Notes: a model not told the origin generated them from the sequence alone. Counted from the first letter of the stretch, positions 1 through 6,002 are shown. The stretch: DNA of 8,905 bases from an uncultured Erythrobacteraceae bacterium (GCA_950071875.1 CATMNW010000078.1:1-8905), one strand, 5' to 3'. A program made the numbers and translations.

Positions 1-59
1 CCTACAGGCCCGGGTCCATGCGATACGCCGCCGCATGAGCCGCACCCATTCCCTGCTCC

Positions 60-81
60 GGACCGCGACAATTCGCGGTCC
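60..81 (+). terminator. Perfect hairpin upstream of lpdA, possible terminator or leader element
   Basis: A 9-bp perfect inverted repeat, GGACCGCGA at 60-68 and TCGCGGTCC at 73-81, encloses the four-base loop CAAT. A short T-rich stretch (ATTTTCTT) begins only about 11 bases after the stem, so this is not a textbook intrinsic terminator. It could end transcription of an unseen upstream gene or be part of the lpdA leader. A second hairpin with the same GGACCG/CGGTCC feet follows at 107-127. Confidence 0.35.
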
Positions 82-106
82 CGCGCGGCCCGGATTTTCT
101 TCGCTT

Positions 107-127
107 GGACCGTGTAACACCCGGTCC
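107..127 (+). promoter_or_regulatory. Second leader hairpin before lpdA
   Basis: GGACC at 107-111 pairs with GGTCC at 123-127, and GTG at 112-114 pairs with CAC at 118-120, leaving a TAA loop and a two-base CC bulge. The hairpin lies 37 bases before the lpdA ATG. Its outer GGACCG/CGGTCC arms match those of the hairpin at 60-81, so the arms of the two structures could also pair with each other. Function is unknown. Confidence 0.25.
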
Positions 128-164
128 ATGTCTGCGACCAAACGAGAGAATACAGAGACGAATC

Positions 165-1580
165 ATGGCTGACACCAATTACGACGTCATCGTGCTCGGA
201 AGCGGCCCCGGCGGCTATGTCGCGGCAATCCGCTGCGCGCAGCTGGGCCTGAAGACTGCTATCGTCGAACGCGAACTGCTCGGCGGGATCTGCCTCAACT
301 GGGGTTGTATCCCGACCAAGGCGCTGCTCCGCTCGGCGGAGATCATGCACTATGCCCAGCATGCTAGCGACTATGGCTTAAAGATCGCCGGCAAGATCGA
401 GGCGGATCTCGAAGCCGTGGTGAAGCGCAGCCGCGGTGTGGCCAAGCAGCTGAACCAGGGCGTCACGCACCTGATGAAGAAGAACAAGATCGCGGTGCAT
501 ATGGGCGAGGGCACGCTGACCGGCCCGACAAGCCTCACGGTAAAGGGTGAACAGGGCGAGGAGAAGCTCACCGCCAAACACGTGATCGTCGCCACCGGCG
601 CGCGCGCGCGCGACCTGCCCTTCGCCAAGGCGGACGGCGAACGTGTCTGGACCTATCGCCATGCGATGACCCCGAAGGAAATGCCCGAAAAGCTGCTCGT
701 GATCGGATCGGGCGCAATCGGGATCGAGTTCGCCAGCTTCTACAATGATATGGGCTGTGACGTGACCGTGGTAGAAATGCTCGACCGTATCGTGCCGGTC
801 GAGGACAAGGACGTCTCCACCTTCCTCGAGAAGAACCTGACGAAGCAGGGCATGTCGATCATGACCGGCGCCGGTGTCGAAGACCTCAAGGTCACTCCCA
901 AGGGCGTCAAGGCGAAGATCAAGGACAGCAAGGGCAAGGTCGCCGAGACCGAGTTCAGCCACTGCATCACCGCGATCGGCATCGTCCCGAATACGGAGAA
1001 TGTCGGGCTGGAAAAGCTGGTCGAAATGGACCGCGGCTTCATCCAGATCGACGATTACGGGCGCACCAAGTCGAAGGGCCTGTGGGCAATCGGCGATTGC
1101 CCGCCCGGCCCGTGGCTGGCGCACAAGGCGAGCCATGAAGGCGTTACTACGGCTGAGGCAATCGCGAAGGAACTGGGCAATAAGGATGTCCATCCGCACC
1201 CGCTCGACCGTGCCAATATCCCGGGCTGCACCTACTGCCACCCGCAGATCGCCAGTGTCGGCCTGACCGAGGCCAAGGCGAAGGAAGCAGGATACGAGGT
1301 AAAGGCAGGGACTTTCCCCTTCATCGGTAATGGCAAGGCAATTGCGCTGGGAGAAGCGGAAGGGTTCGTCAAAACCGTGTTCGACGCCAAGACCGGTGAG
1401 CTGCTCGGCGCGCACATGGTCGGCGCAGAAGTCACCGAGATGATCCAGGGCTTCGTCGTCGGCAAGACGCTGGAGACGACCGAAGCGGAACTGATGAACA
1501 CCGTATTCCCGCACCCGACCATCAGCGAAAGCATGCACGAAAGCGTACTTGCGAGCTACGGACGCGCACTGCATATCTGA
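165..1580 (+). CDS. lpdA: Dihydrolipoyl dehydrogenase (E3)
   Basis: This FAD flavoprotein reoxidises the dihydrolipoyl groups of 2-oxoacid dehydrogenase complexes (pyruvate, 2-oxoglutarate) and reduces NAD+ in the cytoplasm. The 471 residues match the usual family length. Visible are the N-terminal FAD Rossmann motif GSGPGG (12-17), the redox disulfide C43-LNWG-C48, the NAD-binding motif GSGAIG (181-186), the second FAD motif ending in GD near 310-311, and the C-terminal catalytic HPTISE with H450 and E455. The ATG at 165 is chosen because MADTNYDVIVLGSG is the usual start of the fold; an in-frame TTG at 105 would only add 20 unlikely residues. A weak AGAG ribosome site lies 7 bases upstream. 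Which complex it serves cannot be told here, because the E1/E2 genes are not in view. An alternating GC tract at 598-612 codes for part of its FAD domain. Confidence 0.96.
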   Translation: MADTNYDVIVLGSGPGGYVAAIRCAQLGLKTAIVERELLGGICLNWGCIPTKALLRSAEIMHYAQHASDYGLKIAGKIEADLEAVVKRSRGVAKQLNQGVTHLMKKNKIAVHMGEGTLTGPTSLTVKGEQGEEKLTAKHVIVATGARARDLPFAKADGERVWTYRHAMTPKEMPEKLLVIGSGAIGIEFASFYNDMGCDVTVVEMLDRIVPVEDKDVSTFLEKNLTKQGMSIMTGAGVEDLKVTPKGVKAKIKDSKGKVAETEFSHCITAIGIVPNTENVGLEKLVEMDRGFIQIDDYGRTKSKGLWAIGDCPPGPWLAHKASHEGVTTAEAIAKELGNKDVHPHPLDRANIPGCTYCHPQIASVGLTEAKAKEAGYEVKAGTFPFIGNGKAIALGEAEGFVKTVFDAKTGELLGAHMVGAEVTEMIQGFVVGKTLETTEAELMNTVFPHPTISESMHESVLASYGRALHI

Positions 1581-1595
1581 TCGGTACCAATAGCC

Positions 1596-1605
1596 GGGGG
1601 GAGGG
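1596..1605 (+). promoter_or_regulatory. Shine-Dalgarno for the antiporter GTG start
   Basis: A purine block GGGGGGAGGG ends 9 bases before the GTG at 1615. It supports that GTG as the start, placing a hydrophobic first membrane segment directly at the N-terminus. The gap after lpdA is 34 bases, with no terminator visible, so read-through from lpdA is likely. Confidence 0.7.
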
Positions 1606-1614
1606 CAGCAGACC

Positions 1615-3474
1615 GTGACCGAGTTTCTCACACTCGCTTTCCTGATCCTCGTCGCGGGTGTCGTGGCGGTGCCCCTGGCAAGCCGTTTCGGCCTCGGTTC
1701 CGTGCTGGGCTACCTGCTGGCAGGGATGGCGATCTCGCCGATACTTGCTTCGCTGAACGTCGATGTCGAAGCACTGCAGGTGTTCGCCGAATTCGGTGTC
1801 GTGATGATGCTTTTCATCATCGGCCTGGAAATGGAGCCGAAACATCTGTGGGAAATGCGCGGCAAACTTGCCGGGCTCGGCGGCGGACAGGTCGTTCTGA
1901 CTACGCTGGCAATCACGGGTATCGCCTTGATCGACGATCAGCCGTGGCAGACCGCACTGGCCATAGGCATGGTGCTGGCACTCAGTTCTACCGCCATCAT
2001 AATGCAGACGCTGGAGGAAAAAGGGCTGCTGAAGACCGAAGGGGGCGAAGCCAGCTTTTCGGTCTTGCTGGTGCAGGATGTGGCAGTCATCCCGATCCTT
2101 GCGCTTTTGCCGTTACTGGCCTTGCCGGAACTGGCTGGCGCAGCGGCAGGGCATGCCGGCGAAGGCGCTCATGGCGGTATCGACCTTACCGCGCATATGC
2201 CCGGCTGGCTCGCAGGTCTTACGCGCGTCGCTGCCGTCGCCGCGGTGATCGGCATCGGCATCTTCGCCATCCGTCCGTTGTTTCGTTATATCGCGAAAGC
2301 AAATCTTCGCGAACTGTTCACCGCTGCCGCATTGGTCGTCGTCATCGGAATTGCCCTGCTGATGTCGCTGGTAGGATTGTCGCCGGCTCTCGGCGCTTTC
2401 ATCGCAGGTGTCGTCCTTGCGACAAGCGAATACCGGCATGAACTCGAAAGCGACATCAACCCGTTCAAGGGCCTGTTGCTGGGGTTGTTCTTCATCACGG
2501 TAGGTGCCGGGATCGACTTCGCACTGGCGGGCGAGGTCTGGCAGAGTGTGGTGTTCTGGGCAGCGGTCATCATCGCCGCCAAGCTTGCCGTCCTGTTCCT
2601 CGTCGGCTGGTTCTACGGACTTCGCAAGCAGGCACTCTGGTTGTTTTGCCTCAGCCTGCCGCAGGCCGGCGAGTTTGCTTTCGTACTGATCGCGTTCGCC
2701 GTCGCAAATGCGGTTTTTGCGCCCGCTTTTGCCGATCTGCTGCTGCTGATTGTGGCACTGACCATGCTGGTGACGCCCTTGCTGTTCATCCTCTACGATA
2801 AGCTCATCGCCCATATGTACTGCACAGGACAGGCGAACGACGACGCCGATCAGATCGACGAGGAAAACCCCATCATCATTGCCGGACGGGGGCGCGTTGG
2901 CGGGATCATCGATCGCATGCTCGATGCCGCGGGGCACCGGGCGACCGTTATCGACTATAACAGCCAGCATCTGGAAAATCTGAAGAAATTCGGTGTGACC
3001 ACCTACTATGGCGATGCGACAAGGCCCGACCTGCTCGCGAGCGCCGGCATCGACCGCGCCAGGATACTCGTCGTCGCTCTCGACGAACGCGAGCAGATCG
3101 ACAAGCTCGTCCATTACGCCTGCTCGACCTTTCCCGACCTTCACGTGGTCGCGCGCGCAAAGGATCGCGACCACGTGTTCCACTTGTGGGCCATGGGTTG
3201 CCGGGACATTATTCGCGAAACCTATGACAGTTCGCTGCGTATGGGCCGGTCGGTCTATGAGGCTCTTGGCCATGACCGTCAGGCTGCCATCGCCATGGCG
3301 GATGCCTGGGAAGAAATGGATCGCACGTCGATGCGCGAAATCGCCAATGTCTACCGCCTCGATATCCCCGCACACGAGAATGAGGCACTGCTCGGCAAGA
3401 TCCGAGAGCTGAAGGCCGAATGGGACCCCAAATTGCGCGACGCGATGGACGAAATTGCCTCAAGAGGCAGCTAG
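1615..3474 (+). CDS. CPA2-family K+/H+ antiporter, KefB/KefC type
   Basis: This is an inner-membrane monovalent cation/proton exchanger with a cytoplasmic ligand-sensing domain, 619 residues long, the size of KefB/KefC. Residues 1 to about 398 are a run of hydrophobic helices. They include the family stretch SSTAIIMQTLEEKG (124-137), the Q154-D155 pair expected at the ion site of K+-type CPA2 members, and the Kef-like loop HELESDINPFKG (275-286). A glycine- and histidine-containing loop lies around 172-195. Residues 419 to about 540 are an RCK/TrkA-N Rossmann domain with GRGRVG (424-429) and YYGDATRPDLL, and about 80 mostly helical residues follow. In E. coli such proteins release K+ and acidify the cytoplasm under electrophile stress, gated by glutathione adducts. 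That gating is inference here, and no KefF/KefG-like partner is in view. The gene follows lpdA closely and may share its transcript. Confidence 0.9.
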   Translation: MTEFLTLAFLILVAGVVAVPLASRFGLGSVLGYLLAGMAISPILASLNVDVEALQVFAEFGVVMMLFIIGLEMEPKHLWEMRGKLAGLGGGQVVLTTLAITGIALIDDQPWQTALAIGMVLALSSTAIIMQTLEEKGLLKTEGGEASFSVLLVQDVAVIPILALLPLLALPELAGAAAGHAGEGAHGGIDLTAHMPGWLAGLTRVAAVAAVIGIGIFAIRPLFRYIAKANLRELFTAAALVVVIGIALLMSLVGLSPALGAFIAGVVLATSEYRHELESDINPFKGLLLGLFFITVGAGIDFALAGEVWQSVVFWAAVIIAAKLAVLFLVGWFYGLRKQALWLFCLSLPQAGEFAFVLIAFAVANAVFAPAFADLLLLIVALTMLVTPLLFILYDKLIAHMYCTGQANDDADQIDEENPIIIAGRGRVGGIIDRMLDAAGHRATVIDYNSQHLENLKKFGVTTYYGDATRPDLLASAGIDRARILVVALDEREQIDKLVHYACSTFPDLHVVARAKDRDHVFHLWAMGCRDIIRETYDSSLRMGRSVYEALGHDRQAAIAMADAWEEMDRTSMREIANVYRLDIPAHENEALLGKIRELKAEWDPKLRDAMDEIASRGS

Positions 3475-3564
3475 TTCGGGAATCTAATCGCACACGACCA
3501 AATGCAGGCTTTCGTCGCAAAGTACGCGCACGTCGGCGCAACGCGATGATCCTAAACACAGCCG

Positions 3565-3592
3565 ATCCGTTCTCCCCTTGAGGAGAAACGAT
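3565..3592 (+). promoter_or_regulatory. Hairpin sequestering the Shine-Dalgarno of the small ORF
   Basis: CGTTCTCC (3568-3575) pairs with GGAGAAACG (3582-3590), leaving one bulged A at 3588 and a six-base loop CCTTGA. Two more A-T pairs (3565-3566 with 3591-3592) are possible past a bulged C. All but the first A of the AGGAG ribosome site at 3581-3585 is inside the stem, and the ATG at 3593 follows directly. This layout resembles RNA thermometers or other translation-control hairpins, but function is inferred from pairing alone. Confidence 0.45.
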
Positions 3593-3772
3593 ATGGAATA
3601 TGAAATCGACGACGAGCCGCAGAATACCGAAGAGCATGCGGAAGGCGCGCGCGATGGCGGGATCGTAGAAGATCACATTGCGCTAAAGAATCAGTCGAGC
3701 GTGAAGCCGGAGGATTACCCGGAATCGACCCGCAAAGGCGCATCGCTGGTCCAGGCAGATCGCAAGCGGTAG
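3593..3772 (+). CDS. Small acidic hypothetical protein (59 aa)
   Basis: I do not recognise this protein. It has 59 residues and is very hydrophilic, with 15 acidic and 8 basic residues. The acidic residues crowd the N-terminal half (MEYEIDDEP, TEEHAEG) and the C-terminus is basic (DRKR). There is no cysteine, tryptophan, signal peptide or membrane segment, so it is probably a soluble cytoplasmic and possibly disordered protein. The ATG at 3593 is chosen over an in-frame TTG at 3578 because a strong AGGAG lies 7 bases before it. The gene stands alone: 118 bases after the antiporter stop, with its stop 14 bases from the 3' end of the convergent tRNA-Ser. The clear ribosome site and codons like those of its neighbours favour a real gene. 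Translation may be controlled by the hairpin over the ribosome site. Confidence 0.65.
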   Translation: MEYEIDDEPQNTEEHAEGARDGGIVEDHIALKNQSSVKPEDYPESTRKGASLVQADRKR

Positions 3773-3786
3773 TTTGTTGGATCAGG

Positions 3787-3876
3787 TGGCGGAGAGGGTG
3801 GGATTCGAACCCACGAAGGGCTTGCACCCTTGCCGGTTTTCAAGACCGGTGCATTCAACCGCTCTGCCACCTCTCC
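3787..3876 (-). tRNA. tRNA-Ser (anticodon UGA)
   Basis: On the minus strand this folds as a type II tRNA. The acceptor stem GGAGAGG (3876-3870) pairs with CCTCTCC (3797-3791), followed by discriminator G and an encoded CCA (3789-3787). The anticodon stem CCGGT/ACCGG encloses the loop CTTGAAA, so the anticodon is TGA (3842-3840). A long variable arm with an AAGGG/CCCTT stem and a T arm GTGGG-TTCGAAT-CCCAC follow. The long variable arm and the UGA anticodon identify serine, reading UCA and other UCN codons. It is convergent with the small ORF and divergent from mltB. Confidence 0.96.
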
Positions 3877-3892
3877 GCATGAGCGCGGGCGC

Positions 3893-3921
3893 TAGCTACC
3901 GACACCGGAGAAGTTTGTCAC
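3893..3921 (-). promoter_or_regulatory. Possible promoter of tRNA-Ser
   Basis: On the minus strand GTGACA (3921-3916) matches the -35 consensus TTGACA at five of six bases. After a 17-base spacer comes TAGCTA (3898-3893), a poor -10 match. Transcription would begin near 3886, giving a 5' leader of roughly 10 bases before the tRNA. The spacing and position are right, but the -10 is weak. Confidence 0.35.
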
Positions 3922-3930
3922 CTCTTCGTG

Positions 3931-3956
3931 GGAACATGGATACGATGTATATCGTA
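3931..3956 (+). promoter_or_regulatory. Possible EcfG-type (general stress) promoter upstream of mltB
   Basis: GGAAC at 3931-3935 is followed, after exactly 17 bases, by CGTA at 3953-3956. The alphaproteobacterial general-stress sigma factor EcfG is known to use GGAAC-N16/17-CGTT, so this matches all but the last base. Transcription would start about 40 bases before the mltB ATG. A short motif like this can occur by chance, and no sigma factor or anti-sigma gene is in the window. Confidence 0.35.
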
Positions 3957-3957
3957 T
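3940..3957. promoter_or_regulatory. Perfect inverted repeat, operator candidate
   Basis: ATACGAT (3940-3946) and ATCGTAT (3951-3957) form a perfect 7-bp dyad around the spacer GTAT. It covers the spacer and -10 part of the possible EcfG-type promoter, between the divergent tRNA-Ser and mltB. A bound dimeric regulator would block that promoter. No regulator gene is in the window to pair with it. Confidence 0.35.
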
Positions 3958-3976
3958 TCGAAACATGACACTTGCC

Positions 3977-3989
3977 GTTCAGACTGAAC
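3977..3989. promoter_or_regulatory. 13-bp palindrome in the mltB leader
   Basis: GTTCAG-A-CTGAAC is a perfect odd-length palindrome 17 bases before the mltB ATG. It could be an operator or a short RNA stem near the ribosome-binding region. Its GTTC-N5-GAAC spacing does not fit the alphaproteobacterial LexA box, which is a direct GTTC-N7-GTTC repeat. Confidence 0.25.
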
Positions 3990-4005
3990 ATGCGACAGAT
4001 GGCGC

Positions 4006-5028
4006 ATGAGATTTAAACCACTATTCGCCGCCTTGGCCGCCCTGGCGTTCTCGTTGCCCTCGGTTCCCGCGCATGCGCAAGAGGGTCTCTCTTTCGATGC
4101 ATACTTGCAATTGCTGATGGCACGGGCCCGCGCAGAGGGCGTAAGCGAAGCAACGCTTCAGCGCATGACTGCGGGGTTGGAGCCCAACTATCGCGTCATC
4201 GAACTGGATCGCGATCAGCCGGGCAGCCCCAATCGTAGCGGCTATCCGCCACTGGCACCCTACATTGCTCGCCATGTCGACGACGCACGGATCAGCGGCG
4301 GCCAGCGCGCCTATTCAAGCTATTCCGGTACCCTTCGTGCGGTCGAGCGGGAGTACGGTGTACCTGGCGAAATTCTGGTCGCCATCTGGGGGCATGAAAC
4401 TGCGTACGGCGCAGTGAAGGGCGGGTTCGACCTTTCGCAAGCATTGGCCACCCTGGCATGGGAAGGGCGTCGTCGCGACCTTTTCTCCAGCGAATGGGTC
4501 GCCCTGATGAAAGTGGCCGACAAGGGTTATTCCCGTAGCGAACTCAAAGGCAGCTGGGCAGGCGCTTTTGGCAACCCGCAGTTTCTTCCTTCCGTTTACC
4601 TCCGTCTGGCAGCGGACGGTAATGGAGATGGCAGGGCGGACATCATGACTAGCGGCGCCGACGCTTTGGCATCGATTGCCAATTACTTCCGCGATTCCGG
4701 ATGGCGGCAGGGCGTGCCGTGGGGCGTTCGGGCGTTCGTTCCTTCCGGGTTTAATGTTGATTCCTACCGCACGAAGATTGACGCTCCCGTATGTTCGCGC
4801 GTTCACGAACGTCATAGTGTTTACAAGACGGTTGGCGAGTGGCGCCAGTTGGGCGTTCAGCCGCAAAGCGCTCTTGCCGACGACGTTCTCGTCACGCTGT
4901 TCCAGCCGGACGGTCCCGGCACTCCGGCCTATCTGTTAACCTCGAATTATCGGGTCATACTCGAATATAATTGTTCGAATTATTATGCGATGAGTGTGGG
5001 GCTGCTGGCCGATGAAGTTGCAAACTAA
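4006..5028 (+). CDS. mltB: Membrane-bound-type lytic murein transglycosylase B family protein
   Basis: This periplasmic enzyme cleaves the MurNAc-GlcNAc glycosidic bond of peptidoglycan, leaving 1,6-anhydro-MurNAc ends. The 340 residues start with a type I signal peptide (MRFKPLF, a hydrophobic stretch, cleavage likely after AHA at residue 24). There is no lipobox cysteine, so it is probably soluble in the periplasm. The catalytic glutamate should be E131 in IWGHETAYG. The family GSWAGAFGNPQFLPS block is at 182-196. An EF-hand-like loop (D204, N206, D208, D212), known to bind Ca2+ in the E. coli homologue, follows directly. The C-terminal NYRVILEYNCSNYYAMSV stretch is also family-typical. No C-terminal peptidoglycan-binding domain is present. 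The ATG has no clear Shine-Dalgarno but is fixed by the signal peptide. The next gene begins inside its last codons. Confidence 0.93.
   Translation: MRFKPLFAALAALAFSLPSVPAHAQEGLSFDAYLQLLMARARAEGVSEATLQRMTAGLEPNYRVIELDRDQPGSPNRSGYPPLAPYIARHVDDARISGGQRAYSSYSGTLRAVEREYGVPGEILVAIWGHETAYGAVKGGFDLSQALATLAWEGRRRDLFSSEWVALMKVADKGYSRSELKGSWAGAFGNPQFLPSVYLRLAADGNGDGRADIMTSGADALASIANYFRDSGWRQGVPWGVRAFVPSGFNVDSYRTKIDAPVCSRVHERHSVYKTVGEWRQLGVQPQSALADDVLVTLFQPDGPGTPAYLLTSNYRVILEYNCSNYYAMSVGLLADEVAN
4966..4971 (+). promoter_or_regulatory. Consensus TATAAT inside the 3' end of mltB
   Basis: A perfect -10 hexamer sits in a strikingly AT-rich patch (about 4942-4986) of an otherwise GC-rich gene, 40 bases before the start of the next gene. 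No convincing -35 lies 16-18 bases upstream, and it is not an extended -10. The patch also codes for the asparagine- and tyrosine-rich end of MltB, which may explain the composition. Confidence 0.2.
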
Positions 5029-5908
5029 GCCCGTATGCGCAGCGTTTGCAGGCCTTGGCATCCTGGCTCTCGGAGCATGTACGGCTTCCGCTCAAACCGG
5101 GACTGAGCCGGCGGCTCGCTCCATCGATGCGGGGCCGGCTGCCGATTATCCCGTCGTCATCGGTGAGCCTTTCGAGGTTGATGGTGTCACGCACACACCG
5201 GTCGATACGATGAACTATGACCAGGTTGGTTACGTCACTGCCGATGGAGAAATTGACGGCGGGTATACGGGAGCACACCTCACTTTGCCTTTGCCCAGCT
5301 ATGTCGAAGTGACGTCGCTGGATACAGGCAAGACGATATTGATACGGCTCGAACGTCGTGGACCCATGAGGAATGATCGACTGATCGCTCTGGCACCCGC
5401 TGCACTCGCGCAACTGGGGGCCACCGATGGCACGCCTATCCGTATGCGACGGGTAAACCCTCCCGAACAGGACCGGGCCGAGCTGCGGGCAGGGCGAGAA
5501 GCACCGCTGCGAATGGAAACACCGGAAGGGCTCCTCGAAGTCCTCCGCAAGCGACTTCCCGAACAGGGATCTGCATCCTTGGGTGACCCACGGCAGGCGG
5601 AGATCAGCGGAACAACGCCGGAAACCAACGCGATGCCTACGCTGGACCCGGATACGCAAATCGCGGCGGTCGATACGCCTGACGCGGACGAGACCGACGT
5701 GACACCGCCCGATACAAATCGGCCGACGCTGCCAGTGGCGTTCGATGGTGGGCCTGAGCGCGCACCTGTCATGGTCGAAACGGCCGACGATGGAAAATTC
5801 GTGGTGCAGCTTGGTGCGTTCTCGGTACAATCCAATGCCGATACTCTTGCACGCGAAGTCCAAGGTTTCGTCAAACCGAGTGGGAACTTGTCACTTGTAA
5901 TAGTGTGA
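5012..5908 (+). CDS. RlpA-like DPBB-SPOR lipoprotein, cut short within the SPOR domain
   Basis: This probable outer-membrane lipoprotein acts on or binds septal peptidoglycan. As read it has 298 residues. A lipoprotein signal ends at the lipobox LGAC with C23. A double-psi beta-barrel of RlpA type follows (about 71-150: TADGE, AHLTLPLPSYVEVTSL, RRGPM, LIALAPAALAQLG). Next comes a low-complexity acidic Pro/Thr/Asp linker (about 185-258), then the start of a SPOR domain (KFVVQLGAFSVQSNADTLA, 262-280). The ORF stops at a TGA on the expected Gly of the SPOR GPF motif, and the rest of the domain lies beyond the stop in the same frame. The position of the RlpA catalytic Asp (DRGPF) is arginine here, so transglycosylase activity is doubtful. 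The ATG at 5012 overlaps mltB by 17 bases; an upstream in-frame GTG at 4994 would misplace the signal peptide. It could be a recent pseudogene or a readthrough gene. Confidence 0.85.
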   Translation: MKLQTKPVCAAFAGLGILALGACTASAQTGTEPAARSIDAGPAADYPVVIGEPFEVDGVTHTPVDTMNYDQVGYVTADGEIDGGYTGAHLTLPLPSYVEVTSLDTGKTILIRLERRGPMRNDRLIALAPAALAQLGATDGTPIRMRRVNPPEQDRAELRAGREAPLRMETPEGLLEVLRKRLPEQGSASLGDPRQAEISGTTPETNAMPTLDPDTQIAAVDTPDADETDVTPPDTNRPTLPVAFDGGPERAPVMVETADDGKFVVQLGAFSVQSNADTLAREVQGFVKPSGNLSLVIV

Positions 5909-5998
5909 CCGTTCGCAACCCGTGGACAGGCCGAGCAGGCACTCGCATTGCTTCGCAGGCGTGGGTATAAGGACGCCCTGATCCAGACCCTCGACTGA
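5909..5998 (+). pseudogene. C-terminal half of the SPOR domain beyond the in-frame TGA
   Basis: This continues the same reading frame as the RlpA-like gene after its TGA at 5906-5908. It encodes PFATRGQAEQALALLRRR and then GYKDALIQTLD, which is the second half of a SPOR domain (the GPF strand, the second helix and the final strand). It ends at TGA 5996-5998. No other stop or indel is present across the 29 codons, and codon use looks like a normal gene. Full readthrough would give a 328-residue protein, with the TGA as codon 299. Confidence 0.8.
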
Positions 5999-6002
5999 AA
6001 TT

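Noticed and set aside
1..38. End of an upstream CDS (frame 3, ending RYAAA then TGA at 36-38)
   Set aside because: Only about 11 codons are visible with no recognisable motif, and other frames and the minus strand are also open here, so no call can be supported.
378..1631. 417-aa minus-strand ORF opposite lpdA
   Set aside because: It mirrors the codon structure of a clear lpdA and has no domain or ribosome site. Long antisense ORFs are expected in GC-rich genes.
2113..3375. 420-aa minus-strand ORF opposite the antiporter
   Set aside because: It is a shadow of a well-conserved antiporter/RCK gene; its His/Gln/Asp-rich composition comes from the reverse strand of hydrophobic codons.
3774..3968. 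64-aa plus-strand ORF with an RVGFEPTKGLHPCRFSRPVH-like sequence
   Set aside because: It is the antisense of tRNA-Ser read as protein, a well-known annotation artefact, and it has no ribosome site.
3977..3989. LexA/SOS box
   Set aside because: The alphaproteobacterial LexA site is a direct GTTC-N7-GTTC repeat; this is an inverted GTTC-N5-GAAC.
4955..5863. 302-aa minus-strand ORF opposite the lipoprotein gene
   Set aside because: There is no recognisable domain, and the plus frame has a lipobox, DPBB and SPOR in order.
5906..5908. Selenocysteine at the TGA
   Set aside because: The position is a conserved glycine, not a redox cysteine, and I see no clear selenocysteine-type stem-loop after it.
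5880..5998. Frameshift in the SPOR domain
   Set aside because: I first suspected an indel, but the sequence after the stop resumes in exactly the same frame, so a substitution creating TGA is the simpler reading.
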